Assembly (NCBI RefSeq): GCF_000178835.2 | Contig: NC_015275.1 | Coordinates: 1,881,001-1,945,000 of the forward strand | Direction: 5' to 3' | Length of the DNA: 64,000 nt | Origin: Cellulosilyticum lentocellum DSM 5427 | GTDB taxonomy: Bacteria > Bacillota > Clostridia > Lachnospirales > Cellulosilyticaceae | Part shown: positions 1-8,830 of the stretch, one piece after another | Layout of the letters: every line of letters starts with the position of its first letter | Position numbering within the stretch: the stretch's first letter is position 1 | Position numbers and translations under genes: made by a program | The notes under the pieces: generated by a model | Databases searched by the model: none | Seen by the model: the letters and a program-made list of their open reading frames with translations, nothing else | What the model was told of the DNA's origin: nothing

Positions 1-20
1 CTAATATACTGTAAAATGAT

Positions 21-58
21 ACTGCTATGCACTTAAAGTGTATGGCAGTTATTTTTAT
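21..58 (+). terminator. Rho-independent terminator of an upstream gene
   Basis: A 12-bp stem (21-32 with 38-49, two G-T pairs) closes a 5-base loop and is followed by a T-rich run. It ends transcription of a gene lying left of the window. Confidence 0.7.
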
Positions 59-145
59 CATGAAATCAGAAGAAATGGTTAGTCTTTATTTTGATAAAGT
101 ATTGTATTATAATTTAAATATTACAGAATAAATGGAGGAAGCTAA

Positions 146-781
146 ATGATTAATACTACTATCGTAGGATATGGAGAAGTTACATCCCCCAGCATTAAAA
201 CTTACATAGATCGATTGGAACAGTATCTAGCAACCTATTATCCAGCTATTTCTTGGCGTATCTACGACATAAGCTTAAAGAAATGCACATTGGGTGATTT
301 AAAACAACATTTAAAGGAAAAAGTCTTGAACTATCATCCTAATATTATTTTTATTAGACTTTCTTCTCAAGATATAGATATTGAGCGTACTGATTTTGTA
401 GGTAAAGAGCGTTTAGAGATTTATTTAAGGGATTTATTAGAGGAAATTGTAACTCATAATAATAGGACAGGTTTAAATAATTGTGTACCAATTCCAGTTA
501 TCATTACACCACCACTTATTCATGAAAAACCAGGTAAAAAAGGACGTACTAATAACCGTTTAAAGCAATATATTTATGCACTTAAGAGTGTTACTTTAGC
601 AAAAGGTGGTATTGTGATTGATCTATGTGAGGAAATTAGCAAAAAGGTGAATAAAGAAAAGTATATTTTAGAAGAAGGGTATGGATTAACACAAGAAGGT
701 GAAAACTTATTATATGATTTAGTTTTTGTAGAATTAACTAAGCTCATTGATTATCAAGGTGTATTAAAAAACAGACGGTAA
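146..781 (+). CDS. SGNH-hydrolase-like protein, catalytic motifs degenerate
   Basis: A 211-residue soluble protein with no signal peptide or membrane segment. The order of strands and the phrase IIFIRLSSQDID near residues 67-78 resemble the SGNH/GDSL esterase fold, and GYGLTQEGENLL near 179-190 sits where the family usually has its D-x-x-H block. The nucleophile motif GDS is absent (GYGEVTSPS instead) and the block-V histidine is not present, so esterase activity is doubtful. The start has a good site (GGAGG, 133-137). It stands alone between a terminator and htrA with a 99-base gap. The fold assignment is an inference from sequence appearance; a conserved protein of unknown function is the safe reading. 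Confidence 0.55.
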   Translation: MINTTIVGYGEVTSPSIKTYIDRLEQYLATYYPAISWRIYDISLKKCTLGDLKQHLKEKVLNYHPNIIFIRLSSQDIDIERTDFVGKERLEIYLRDLLEEIVTHNNRTGLNNCVPIPVIITPPLIHEKPGKKGRTNNRLKQYIYALKSVTLAKGGIVIDLCEEISKKVNKEKYILEEGYGLTQEGENLLYDLVFVELTKLIDYQGVLKNRR

Positions 782-880
782 ATTCAATATTTTTTCAGTG
801 AATCTTCAAAAAACCTATCACTTAAGACCTTTATCATGTACTTAAATAAAACATAAGCAAGACCTAAGGAGGTTTTAAAA

Positions 881-2170
881 ATGAGTGAATGGAACAATGA
901 TTATGAAGAACAAGTTAATGAACAAATAATAGAAGAAACTAAAGAAAGTAGTGAGAAAGTAAAAGAAGAGGTACCATTAAGTGAAGCTATTCCAGTAATG
1001 CCTAGTTCTAAAGAGGAAAAACCTAAAAAGAAACATAAAGTAGGCAAAGGCATTTTACTAACTACAATAGTAGCACTAGCTTCTTTTGGAGGTGGTAGTT
1101 TATATACTTCATACCAATGGATGGAAAAATATGAAGCATCTAATGCAGCTAGTAAAGAACAATCAAACGCAGGTACTCAGACGACTATTGTACCAACTTC
1201 TGTTACAAGTGCTGGGGTAAGTGTTTCTGATGTGGCTAAGAAAGCTGCTGATTCAGTAGTAGAGATTTCAACAGAAGTAGTAGCAACAGACCAATTCTTT
1301 GGACAGTTCGTTACACAAGGAGCTGGAAGTGGCGTTGTTTTAACAGAAGATGGATATATTATTACTAATAATCATGTGATTGATGGTGCTAAGAAAATTA
1401 CTGTGCGTTTAACAAATGGTAATGAATATACTGCTAAGCTTATTGGAACGGACACACAAACAGATGTAGCAGTTATTAAAATTGATACACAAAATGAAAA
1501 ACTTCAAGCTGCCGAGTTGGGAGATTCAGATCAACTTATTGTAGGGGAGCCAGCAATAGCTATTGGTAATCCTTTAGGAGAATTAGGTGGTACGGTAACA
1601 AATGGTATTATTAGTGCTTTAGACAGAGAAATTACTATTAGTGGACGTAGTATGAGATTATTACAAACCAACGCAGCTATTAATCCTGGTAACTCTGGTG
1701 GTGGCTTATTTAATAGTCAAGGTCAATTAGTAGGACTAGTAGTGGCTAAATCTTCAGGTTCTGATGTAGAAGGATTAGGGTTTGCTATTCCTGTTAATAA
1801 GGTAAAAGAAATAGCAGACTCACTCGTTCAGAATGGTTATGTATCAGGTCGTCCAGCTTTAGGTGTTAAAGTAGTAGATGTAGATTCATGGCAAACAGCA
1901 ATGCAATATAACTTAAATCAAACAGGTGTATATGTTGCAGAACTTACAGAAGGTGGTAATGCAGCAGCAGCAGGACTTAAGGTAGGGGATTTCATTGTAG
2001 GTATTGAAGATACACAGGTTTCAAGTACAAGTGATATTTCTAATATCTTATCTGGTAATAAAGTAGGTGATATTGTTAAAGTGACTATTTCTAGAAATGG
2101 TAAGTTTGTTAATGTACAGCTGAAATTGTCTGAATTAAAACCCGTACAACAAACAGCAAGTGAAAATTAA
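881..2170 (+). CDS. htrA: HtrA/DegP-type membrane-anchored serine protease with PDZ domain
   Basis: A 429-residue surface quality-control protease that degrades or refolds misfolded exported proteins. The acidic cytoplasmic tail (1-50) precedes one membrane segment (about 57-75) and a low-complexity linker. The trypsin-like domain (about 115-310) has a complete triad: His165 in NNHVIDG, Asp195 in TDVAVIK, Ser272 in NPGNSGGG. One PDZ domain follows (about 326-415). Length and layout are standard for Gram-positive HtrA. The ribosome site is AAGGAGG just upstream. A long hairpin terminator follows it, then a two-component pair and a PrsA-like foldase, a context that fits envelope or secretion stress. 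Confidence 0.95.
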   Translation: MSEWNNDYEEQVNEQIIEETKESSEKVKEEVPLSEAIPVMPSSKEEKPKKKHKVGKGILLTTIVALASFGGGSLYTSYQWMEKYEASNAASKEQSNAGTQTTIVPTSVTSAGVSVSDVAKKAADSVVEISTEVVATDQFFGQFVTQGAGSGVVLTEDGYIITNNHVIDGAKKITVRLTNGNEYTAKLIGTDTQTDVAVIKIDTQNEKLQAAELGDSDQLIVGEPAIAIGNPLGELGGTVTNGIISALDREITISGRSMRLLQTNAAINPGNSGGGLFNSQGQLVGLVVAKSSGSDVEGLGFAIPVNKVKEIADSLVQNGYVSGRPALGVKVVDVDSWQTAMQYNLNQTGVYVAELTEGGNAAAAGLKVGDFIVGIEDTQVSSTSDISNILSGNKVGDIVKVTISRNGKFVNVQLKLSELKPVQQTASEN

Positions 2171-2190
2171 ATCATTAAAATAGTCTTAAG

Positions 2191-2232
2191 GATACAATAA
2201 AAAGGTGACAATAGTCGCCTTTTTATTGTATC
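2191..2232 (+). terminator. Terminator after htrA
   Basis: A 19-bp inverted repeat (2191-2209 with 2214-2232, one mismatched or wobble position) around a 4-base loop, with a T-run inside the descending arm. It separates htrA from the response regulator gene and covers the apparent upstream GTG at 2205, which is therefore not the start of the next gene. Confidence 0.85.
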
Positions 2233-2267
2233 TACCTTATGCTAAAATAAGTAAAAAGGAGGCCGTT

Positions 2268-2945
2268 ATGTATAAGCTATTAGTTGTAGATGATGAAAAA
2301 ATGATTAGAGAACTCATTAAAAAATATGCTACTTTTGAAGGTCATGAGGTGACAGAAGCAGAAGATGGCATGGAAGCAATAGAAAAGTGTAAAATGAATC
2401 AATTTGATTTAATTATTATGGATGTAATGATGCCGGAGTTAGATGGTTTTTCAGCATGTAGAGAAATTAGAAAATTTACTGATACACCGGTTTTAATGCT
2501 TTCTGCTAGAGGAGAGGAATATGATCGTATTCATGGGTTTGAAATTGGAGTAGATGATTATGTGGTAAAACCTTTTTCGCCTAAAGAACTCATGATGCGT
2601 GTTAATGCCATTATAAAAAGAGGTAAGGTAAAAGAGGAAGCAGCAAGTAAGGATGTTGTTTGTTTTCAAGGATTAAAGGTAGATTTTGATGCACGTCTTG
2701 TTAGTATTGATGGAAAAAATGTAGAGATGACACCTAAAGAATATGAGCTTTTCTTCTATATGGTAAGAAATAGGGGAATTGCATTATCTAGAGAAAATTT
2801 GATTAGTAATGTATGGGGCTATGATTATTACGGAGATGATCGTACATTAGACACACATATTAAATTACTTCGTAAAAGTTTAGGAGAATACGCACGTCTT
2901 ATTGTTACATTAAGAGGAGTGGGGTATCGCTTTGAGGAAAAATAG
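2268..2945 (+). CDS. OmpR-family response regulator
   Basis: A 225-residue DNA-binding response regulator. The receiver domain (1-115) shows the acidic pocket Asp8/Asp9, phospho-acceptor Asp52 (MDVMMPELDG), Ser79 and Lys101 (VVKPFSP). The winged-helix output domain (about 130-225) has the usual DTHIKLLRKSL and GVGYRF motifs. The start at 2268 follows AAAAGGAGG by six bases; a longer reading from 2205 would begin inside the htrA terminator. The 3' end overlaps the sensor kinase gene by 14 bases, so the two are translationally coupled. Placed between htrA and a prsA-like gene, it may respond to secretion stress as CssR does in Bacillus; that role is inferred from context only. Confidence 0.95.
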   Translation: MYKLLVVDDEKMIRELIKKYATFEGHEVTEAEDGMEAIEKCKMNQFDLIIMDVMMPELDGFSACREIRKFTDTPVLMLSARGEEYDRIHGFEIGVDDYVVKPFSPKELMMRVNAIIKRGKVKEEAASKDVVCFQGLKVDFDARLVSIDGKNVEMTPKEYELFFYMVRNRGIALSRENLISNVWGYDYYGDDRTLDTHIKLLRKSLGEYARLIVTLRGVGYRFEEK

Positions 2946-4386
2946 ATGGAGTATTAGATGGCAACTGTTTGGTTATTTAGTAGCTTTTGTAGCAGGGTTA
3001 CTAGTAGTGTTATGGCTTTTTCAAGTTGTTTTTCTAGAGGAATTTTATAAGAAAATTAAAATTAATGAAGTAAAAGAAGTAGGACAAAAAATTGAAGCGA
3101 ATATAGATAAGGATTATCTGGTGGAATTATTAGATAATTTGGCTATAAGAAAGCAACTCTGTATTGTTCTAACGAATGCTGATGGAGAGGTATTGTATAA
3201 AAGAGATGAACTAACCAATAGTAGCATTTACCATATGACGAATTTTGAATATTATCTAGCAGGACTTAATGCTGAAAAGAGAGGGGGACAACTCCTTTAT
3301 TATTTCAATTATCGTGAATTTGCTAAAAGCCTAGAAAAGAAAAATAACATATTAGAGCAAGTGCCAGCAGGGCTTAGAAATAAGGACGATTCAGTTATTT
3401 ATACACGTCTATTAAATAGTCAAACAGGTAATCAATATATTGTTTTAATTAATAGTTTAATCGCACCTGTAGATGCTACGGTAAGTACTATTAGAAAACA
3501 GTTGGTGTATGTAAGTTTAATCATGCTTATTCTTGCATTCTTATTAGCTATTTTGATTGCTAAAAAAGTTGCAAGGCCTATTATTCAAATTAATGCAAAG
3601 GCAAAGCAACTAGCAGTAGGAGATGAGGCCATTGTATTTGAGGAAAAAGGATATAAAGAGATTGCAGAGCTTTCAGGCACTTTAAGTTATGCTTCAGTAG
3701 AACTTACGAAGACAGAAAAACTAAGAAGAGAATTGATTGCCAATGTTTCTCATGATTTAAGAACGCCTCTTACTTTGATAACAGGTTATGCAGAATTGAT
3801 GCGTGATTTACCTACAGAAAATACACCTGAGAATGTACAAGTCATTGTAGATGAAGCTAAACGTTTAACACAACTTGTCAATGATATGTTAGATTTATCT
3901 AAACTTCAAGCAGGAACCAGTCAGTTAGAAAAAGTTACTTTTAATTTGACGAAACAAATCAATGAACTATTATTACGTTATAATACTTTAACGGCTCAAG
4001 AGGGTTATACCATTGACTTTATCTATGATGAAGAAATATGGGTGAATGGAGATGAGCTGAAGTTATCACAAGTAATCTATAATCTGATTAATAATGCTAT
4101 TAACTATACAGGGTCAGATAAGCATGTCATAGTTAAACAGCATGTAACCAATGACCAAGTAAGAATAGAGGTTATTGATACTGGAGAAGGTATTAGTGAG
4201 GAATATTTGCCATATATTTGGGAAAGATATTATAAGGTAGACAAAACACATAAAAGAGCAACCGTGGGAACAGGCCTAGGTTTGTCTATTGTAAAAACTA
4301 TATTAGATGCCCATGAAGCTCATTATGGTGTTACAAGTAATATAGGAGAGGGTAGTACATTCTGGTTCGAAATCAAGCTTGCTTAA
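2932..4386 (+). CDS. Sensor histidine kinase, partner of the 2268-2945 regulator
   Basis: A 484-residue membrane kinase. Two membrane segments (about 12-34 and 190-210) enclose an extracytoplasmic sensor of about 155 residues. Then come a HAMP-like linker (210-262), the HisKA helix with phospho-acceptor His274 (NVSHDLRTPLT), and an HATPase domain with the N box (NLINNAINYT, about 384-393), DTGEGI (416-421) and GTGLGLSI (446-453). Translation appears to start at TTG 2932 inside the regulator gene, after GGAGTGGGG; no in-frame ATG fits better. Sensor ligand unknown; neighbours suggest misfolded exported protein or envelope stress. Confidence 0.93.
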   Translation: MRKNRWSIRWQLFGYLVAFVAGLLVVLWLFQVVFLEEFYKKIKINEVKEVGQKIEANIDKDYLVELLDNLAIRKQLCIVLTNADGEVLYKRDELTNSSIYHMTNFEYYLAGLNAEKRGGQLLYYFNYREFAKSLEKKNNILEQVPAGLRNKDDSVIYTRLLNSQTGNQYIVLINSLIAPVDATVSTIRKQLVYVSLIMLILAFLLAILIAKKVARPIIQINAKAKQLAVGDEAIVFEEKGYKEIAELSGTLSYASVELTKTEKLRRELIANVSHDLRTPLTLITGYAELMRDLPTENTPENVQVIVDEAKRLTQLVNDMLDLSKLQAGTSQLEKVTFNLTKQINELLLRYNTLTAQEGYTIDFIYDEEIWVNGDELKLSQVIYNLINNAINYTGSDKHVIVKQHVTNDQVRIEVIDTGEGISEEYLPYIWERYYKVDKTHKRATVGTGLGLSIVKTILDAHEAHYGVTSNIGEGSTFWFEIKLA

Positions 4387-4465
4387 TATTCAGCTGATGT
4401 TCACCTCACTGTCACAAAAAAAGGATAAGCTATTATTAAAGCATATCAGACATAGGAGGACGTCA

Positions 4466-5458
4466 ATGAAGTTACTAAAAAAGGGAATAGTATTATTAAT
4501 GGTAGGGCTTTTAGGTTTTGGAGTAGTAGGTTGCAGTAAAGTAGCAGACAATTCTCAAACCAATAATAAAACAGAAGATGTTGTTATTGCTACAGTTGGT
4601 GATGGGAAGGTTACTAAAAAAGCCCTAGATCAACAACTAGTTTATCTTGATAGCTTGATGCAATGGCAATATGGTGAAGATTATGAGTCAAATGAAGAGG
4701 CTATGAATTATTATAATGAACAAAAACGTTTAATGGTAGATTATTTAGTTGAAATACAGCTTATTATTAGTAAAGCCCAAGAATATGATGTTAATGTTAC
4801 AGCAGATGATGTAGATGAAGAGTTAGAACTACTTAAATCAGATTATGATACAGAAGCAGCTTTTGAGGAAGCACTCACAACAAGTGGTATGTCTTTAGAA
4901 GAACTTAAACAAATGCTCAAAGAAGATTTGATTGTTAACCAAGTCGTTACGGCTTCTACAAAAGATATTACTGTAAGTGATGAAGAAATAAAAACTTACT
5001 ATGATGGTAATATTGATAGTTTCAAAACAGAAGCAGGAGCGACTATGTCTCATATTTTAGTAGCTACAGAAGAAGAAGCAAAAGAAATCAAAGCTAAGTA
5101 TGACAAAGGAACAAGCTTTGAAGATTTAGCAGAAGAGTATGGTACTGATGCTACTAAAAGTCAAGGTGGCTTATTAGAATATATTCCTTATAATAGCACC
5201 AAGTATGATGCAGACTTCTTAGCAAGTGCAAAACAGCTTGATGAAGGAGAAGTATCAGAACCAGTTAAAACACAAAATGGTTGGCATTTAATTAAAGTAA
5301 CCGATGTCAATAAAGAAGAGCGAATTAAGTCTTATGATGAAGTGAAAGATGAAATTAAGGAACAACTTTTAATACAAAAACAAAATGAAGTAGTAGAGAA
5401 AAAAGTAAAAGAATGGAAAGAATCAACGAATATTGTTATTAATGAAGACTTAATTTAA
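4466..5458 (+). CDS. prsA: PrsA-like peptidyl-prolyl isomerase lipoprotein (parvulin foldase)
   Basis: A 330-residue extracytoplasmic foldase. A lipoprotein signal ends at Cys23 (VVGC), so the mature protein is lipid-anchored outside the membrane. A SurA-like N-terminal chaperone region (about 40-180, KKALDQQLVYLD, ADDVDEELELLK) is followed by a PpiC/parvulin domain (about 193-285: MSHILVATEEEA, SQGGLLEYI, NGWHLIKV). The ATG at 4466 follows AGGAGG; a longer reading from 4379 has no ribosome site and no lipoprotein signal. It lies 80 bases after the kinase with no terminator between, so it probably shares that transcript. PrsA helps secreted proteins fold, matching the htrA neighbour. Confidence 0.92.
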   Translation: MKLLKKGIVLLMVGLLGFGVVGCSKVADNSQTNNKTEDVVIATVGDGKVTKKALDQQLVYLDSLMQWQYGEDYESNEEAMNYYNEQKRLMVDYLVEIQLIISKAQEYDVNVTADDVDEELELLKSDYDTEAAFEEALTTSGMSLEELKQMLKEDLIVNQVVTASTKDITVSDEEIKTYYDGNIDSFKTEAGATMSHILVATEEEAKEIKAKYDKGTSFEDLAEEYGTDATKSQGGLLEYIPYNSTKYDADFLASAKQLDEGEVSEPVKTQNGWHLIKVTDVNKEERIKSYDEVKDEIKEQLLIQKQNEVVEKKVKEWKESTNIVINEDLI

Positions 5459-5460
5459 TT

Positions 5461-5520
5461 AACATTATTAAAGGGTATAGGAAATCAATGAGTTGATTTC
5501 CTATACCCTTTAATAATGTT
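5461..5520. terminator. Bidirectional terminator between prsA and the flotillin gene
   Basis: A perfect 28-bp inverted repeat (5461-5488 with 5493-5520) around the loop TGAG, between two convergent genes. The A-rich and T-rich arm ends provide U-runs in both directions. Confidence 0.9.
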
Positions 5521-5532
5521 ATAAAGATAATT

Positions 5533-7107
5533 TTATTCTACCTTAGAGGTGGTTGGAATAGGGGATTCAAGGAAAGGACCACCTACATGTTTCATATCCA
5601 AATTAACATTTTTATTAACAGTAGCATCATAAGTGTGTGCCTTCATGGCATCTGTTAAGTCAAAACCAGTCATTTCTTTTACAGATTCAATAACAGTAGT
5701 CATGGTACTAGCAACAGTTCTTGCTACATTAGTGGCACCTTGGCTGTCACCACCACCATCCATAACAATAATTTTTTCAATACGTGACATTGGCTCAGCT
5801 ATGCTCTTGGCAATATCAGGAAGAATTTGAACTAACATTTCCATCTTACCAGCATCAGTATATTTAGCATATGCTTCAGCTTTCTTTTCCATAGCTTCAG
5901 CTTCGGCGAGACCTTGCATTTTAATAGCATCTGCTTCAGCTAGACCTTTTTGACGAATAACTTCAGCTTCAGCAAGACCTTGGATTTTGGTTTTTTCAGC
6001 TTCAGCTAATGCACTTAAACGAACGGCTTCAGCGCGAGCCTGAGCATCTGCAATTTCTCTGTATTTTAATGCTTCAGCATCTAATAGTTCTTTAGCTTTA
6101 TGAGCTTCTGCAGGTTTAATGATTGTTTCAAGTAATTCTTTTTCTTTACGAGCAGCTTTTTTCTCAGCAAGTTCGATGTTTTTTTGCTCAGCTACAATAG
6201 AAATTTGGATTTTTTCTGCTTCTACATCTTTTAAACGTTGTTGTTTTAGAACTTCAGCATCCATTTGAGTGTCAGTCATAATTTTTTGAGTAATATTTTG
6301 TTGGATATTATAAGCTGCATCCGACTCAGCCTTAGCTGTAAACTGTTCTTTTTCGAAGTTAAGTTGTTTAATATTCTTTATTTTATTAGCTTCAGCAATA
6401 GCAGTTTGCGCTTCAATAGAAGCTGTTTCTCCAAGACGTTGTGCTTCAGAAGTTTTAATTTGAGTTTCTTTATTAGCCTCAGCTACAGCAATCTGAGCAT
6501 TTTTCTTAACCTCTGCAATACGTGCTTCACCCAGAGCTTTTAAGTAACCATTGTTATCAGAGATATCTTTGATGGTTAAAGTTTTGATTTCAAGTCCCAT
6601 TTCAGCAAGATCAGTTCCAGCTACTTCATGAACCTTAGAACCAAAGCTTTCACGATCATTATAAATTTCTTCTACTGTAAGTTTAGAAATAATCTCGCGT
6701 AATTTACCTTCTAGTACTTCTCTAGAAACATCACTAATAGTTTGAACGGTTTGAGCTTCCTTGGCAGCATTAAACTGCTCAATAGCTGCTAAAATAGAAT
6801 TTCTATCATTGCGAACTTTGATAACAGCAACACCATCTGTGTTAATTGGTACCCCTTGACTAGTCATAGCACCGTTGGTCTTAACATCTAATTTCATACT
6901 TTCTAAAGAAATGGTATCCATTCGCTCAAAAAGAGGAATAACAATACCACCACCACCGGTGATGACACGTTTCTTAAGACCGGTAACGACGGCTGCTTTA
7001 TCTTGTGGAATTTTTTTCCACATACTCAAGATAATAGCAACGATTAAAATAATAGCGATAATAATACCAATAATACCTACTGGTAATGATGAAAAAACTT
7101 CTGGCAT
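5533..7107 (-). CDS. floT: Flotillin-like SPFH/band-7 membrane scaffold protein
   Basis: A 524-residue protein of the flotillin (YuaG/FloT) family that organises ordered membrane microdomains. A hydrophobic N-terminal segment (about 10-29) anchors it; an SPFH/band-7 domain follows (about 30-200), then a long Glu-Ala-rich coiled coil (about 200-405) with repeats of the type GLAEAEVIRQK, GLAEADAIKMQ, GLAEAEAMEKK, and a flotillin C-terminal region. Length is typical. The start follows AAAGGGTGAGG. It lies 95 bases downstream of an NfeD-like gene on the same strand, the classical partner arrangement, so the two are probably co-transcribed. Confidence 0.93.
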   Translation of the reverse strand: MPEVFSSLPVGIIGIIIAIILIVAIILSMWKKIPQDKAAVVTGLKKRVITGGGGIVIPLFERMDTISLESMKLDVKTNGAMTSQGVPINTDGVAVIKVRNDRNSILAAIEQFNAAKEAQTVQTISDVSREVLEGKLREIISKLTVEEIYNDRESFGSKVHEVAGTDLAEMGLEIKTLTIKDISDNNGYLKALGEARIAEVKKNAQIAVAEANKETQIKTSEAQRLGETASIEAQTAIAEANKIKNIKQLNFEKEQFTAKAESDAAYNIQQNITQKIMTDTQMDAEVLKQQRLKDVEAEKIQISIVAEQKNIELAEKKAARKEKELLETIIKPAEAHKAKELLDAEALKYREIADAQARAEAVRLSALAEAEKTKIQGLAEAEVIRQKGLAEADAIKMQGLAEAEAMEKKAEAYAKYTDAGKMEMLVQILPDIAKSIAEPMSRIEKIIVMDGGGDSQGATNVARTVASTMTTVIESVKEMTGFDLTDAMKAHTYDATVNKNVNLDMKHVGGPFLESPIPTTSKVE

Positions 7108-7202
7108 AGCCTCACCCTTTCATAATATGTATATATCTAAAGTATACTTTAAGATATACAAGTGTAAAGAAAATTAGTGAAAAATTAATATTTAATAAAA
7201 GC

Positions 7203-7742
7203 TTATTTCATGAGTTCATTAGATAAAAAATACGTAGGTGAATCAGAAACAATTAGAATATGCTTCTTAATGTCTAATACTTTAACAATAGTACCTTCTT
7301 GAATAGGCGTTGCACTTTGTGCGGAATAGGAGATTTTACCGTGTTTCGTATTTAAAGCCACACTTCCAGTGCCTCCTTCAAAAATAGTAACAATAACCTT
7401 ACCTTCCATGCCAATTAAATCAGCATCAGTTAAAGCATCACTATCTACTTTTTTTAGATGAGCGATAAGTGTTTTGGTTAAATAGCAAAGCAAACAGCCA
7501 GTTAAAATGGCACCAATTAGATGAAAAGAAGTTTTGTCAAAGAGCGTATACCCCATGCCGCCGAAGCCTACTAAAAAGGCACAAATTTCTAAGGGGGTGA
7601 TAGGTAAAATGCCAGGAAGTGCATCAAAACTTAAGTCAAAATAACTAAGTCCTTGAAACAAATCACTTAGTCCATCTAAGATGAAACTAATAAATAAGCA
7701 TATTAGACCAAAGCCTAGAGCATATAGGTAAATAGTTGACAT
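7203..7742 (-). CDS. NfeD/YuaF-like membrane protein, flotillin partner
   Basis: A 179-residue protein with three predicted membrane segments (about 5-22, 54-70, 75-95) and a C-terminal OB-fold-like domain (about 108-170: GMEGKVIVTIFEGGTGSVAL, EGTIVKVLDIKKHILIV). This is the short NfeD form that accompanies flotillins (YuaF in Bacillus) and is thought to help place or stabilise the flotillin assembly. The ATG at 7742 follows AAGGAGG. It is the first gene of the nfeD-floT pair, behind its own promoter. Confidence 0.88.
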   Translation of the reverse strand: MSTIYLYALGFGLICLFISFILDGLSDLFQGLSYFDLSFDALPGILPITPLEICAFLVGFGGMGYTLFDKTSFHLIGAILTGCLLCYLTKTLIAHLKKVDSDALTDADLIGMEGKVIVTIFEGGTGSVALNTKHGKISYSAQSATPIQEGTIVKVLDIKKHILIVSDSPTYFLSNELMK

Positions 7743-7753
7743 GTAACATCCTC

Positions 7754-7772
7754 CTTACAAATAAGTTGTAAG
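7754..7772 (-). promoter_or_regulatory. Inverted repeat overlapping the nfeD ribosome site
   Basis: Perfect 7-bp arms CTTACAA/TTGTAAG around five bases. One arm overlaps the AAGGAGG of nfeD, so a hairpin here could mask the ribosome site, or the dyad could be an operator just downstream of the promoter. Function is inferred. Confidence 0.35.
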
Positions 7773-7775
7773 AAT

Positions 7776-7804
7776 ATTATATTATATTATTGTGAATAAG
7801 TAAA
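7776..7804 (-). promoter_or_regulatory. Candidate sigma-A promoter of the nfeD-floT pair
   Basis: On the minus strand TTTACT (7804-7799), a 17-base spacer, then TATAAT (7781-7776), about 35 bases before the nfeD start codon. Confidence 0.5.
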
Positions 7805-7889
7805 ACGAATCTGATACTATTTAATTTTATTGTTTGAATATTATTTTATATTTTTAATAGTTAAAAACTATAGTAGATGCTCTAATTCC

Positions 7890-7918
7890 TTGACAAACTT
7901 TAGAATCAATCTTATATT
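7890..7918 (+). promoter_or_regulatory. Sigma-A promoter of murI
   Basis: TTGACA (7890-7895), 17-base spacer, TATATT (7913-7918), roughly 90 bases before the glutamate racemase start. This 268-base divergent intergenic region holds this promoter and the nfeD promoter; nothing else stands out. Confidence 0.75.
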
Positions 7919-8010
7919 TTTTATAGATTGATGCAGAGGAAAGTATTAACAACAATTAGCAAATCGTTTAAAATAGAAAAGATACTACAAGAGATGGAAG
8001 TGTGATAAGG

Positions 8011-8772
8011 ATGAAGGTTGGAATATTTGACTCAGGAGTAGGTGGCATTACAGTTCTAAAGACAGCCCTAAAACTCCTACCACAAGTAGATTATATTTAT
8101 TACTCAGATAATAATCATGTACCCTATGGTACAAAAACTAAAGAAGAAGTTTTAGGCTATGTAAATGATGTCGTAGCCTTTTTAATAAGTCAACAGGTAG
8201 ATGCCATTGTTATTGCATGTAATACAGCGACAAGTATTGCAGTAAAAACTTTACGAAGTCGATATCCTGTTCCTATTATTGGGATGGAGCCAGCTGTGAA
8301 GTTAGCATTCAATCATCACTCAGATGGGAAGGTGTTAGTAACAGCTACTTCTCTTACTTTAAAAGAAGAGAAGTTTAAGAATTTGGTAAATCGTTTAGGA
8401 GAAGAAGAACGTGTCTGCACATTGGCTTTACCGGAACTAGTTACTTTTGCAGAAGCCTTTATGTTTGACGAAGCACAAATCAAAGCTTATTTTAAAGAAA
8501 AATTAAAGGACTATCCGTTAGAAGAGATTGTGGCAATTGTACTAGGATGTACTCATTTCGTTTATTTCAAGAAAATATTAAAAGAATGTTTACCACCACA
8601 TATTACTGTATATGATGGGAATGAAGGCACTATACGTCATTTAAAAGAATTAATAGATAGTGAAAAAGTAATGCATATTAGGAAAGAACCTGAAGTAACC
8701 TTTTATTACTCAGGTAAAAGGTGTGAATCTAAAGAACTGCTTAACAAATACTTAGATATAATAGAAGTTTGA
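8011..8772 (+). CDS. murI: Glutamate racemase
   Basis: A 253-residue cytoplasmic racemase that supplies D-glutamate for peptidoglycan. It has the N-terminal substrate motif GIFDSGVGG (Asp7, Ser8) and both catalytic cysteines: Cys70 in IACNTATS and Cys180 in VLGCTHF, followed by His182. Length is normal. I start at ATG 8011 (GGAAG ten bases upstream); GTG 8002 would sit too close to that site. It is a single-gene unit between its own promoter and a bidirectional terminator. Confidence 0.93.
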   Translation: MKVGIFDSGVGGITVLKTALKLLPQVDYIYYSDNNHVPYGTKTKEEVLGYVNDVVAFLISQQVDAIVIACNTATSIAVKTLRSRYPVPIIGMEPAVKLAFNHHSDGKVLVTATSLTLKEEKFKNLVNRLGEEERVCTLALPELVTFAEAFMFDEAQIKAYFKEKLKDYPLEEIVAIVLGCTHFVYFKKILKECLPPHITVYDGNEGTIRHLKELIDSEKVMHIRKEPEVTFYYSGKRCESKELLNKYLDIIEV

Positions 8773-8784
8773 TTAATATGAAAG

Positions 8785-8830
8785 GCACTATAAGTAGGTG
8801 GCTTATAAAGAACCTACTTATAGTGCTTTT
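8785..8830. terminator. Bidirectional terminator after murI
   Basis: A perfect 15-bp stem (8785-8799 with 8812-8826), 12-base loop, then TTTT. It lies between two convergent genes; the 3' arm reaches the stop codon of the minus-strand gene. Confidence 0.8.

Noticed and set aside
2205-2267. Longer N terminus for the response regulator from GTG 2205
   Set aside because: That start lies inside the htrA terminator hairpin, and the receiver domain begins naturally at MYKLLVVDDE with AAAAGGAGG at 2254-2262.
5633-7177. Plus-strand open frames opposite the flotillin gene
   Set aside because: They are shadows of the Glu-Ala repeat coding region; none has a ribosome site or recognisable protein.
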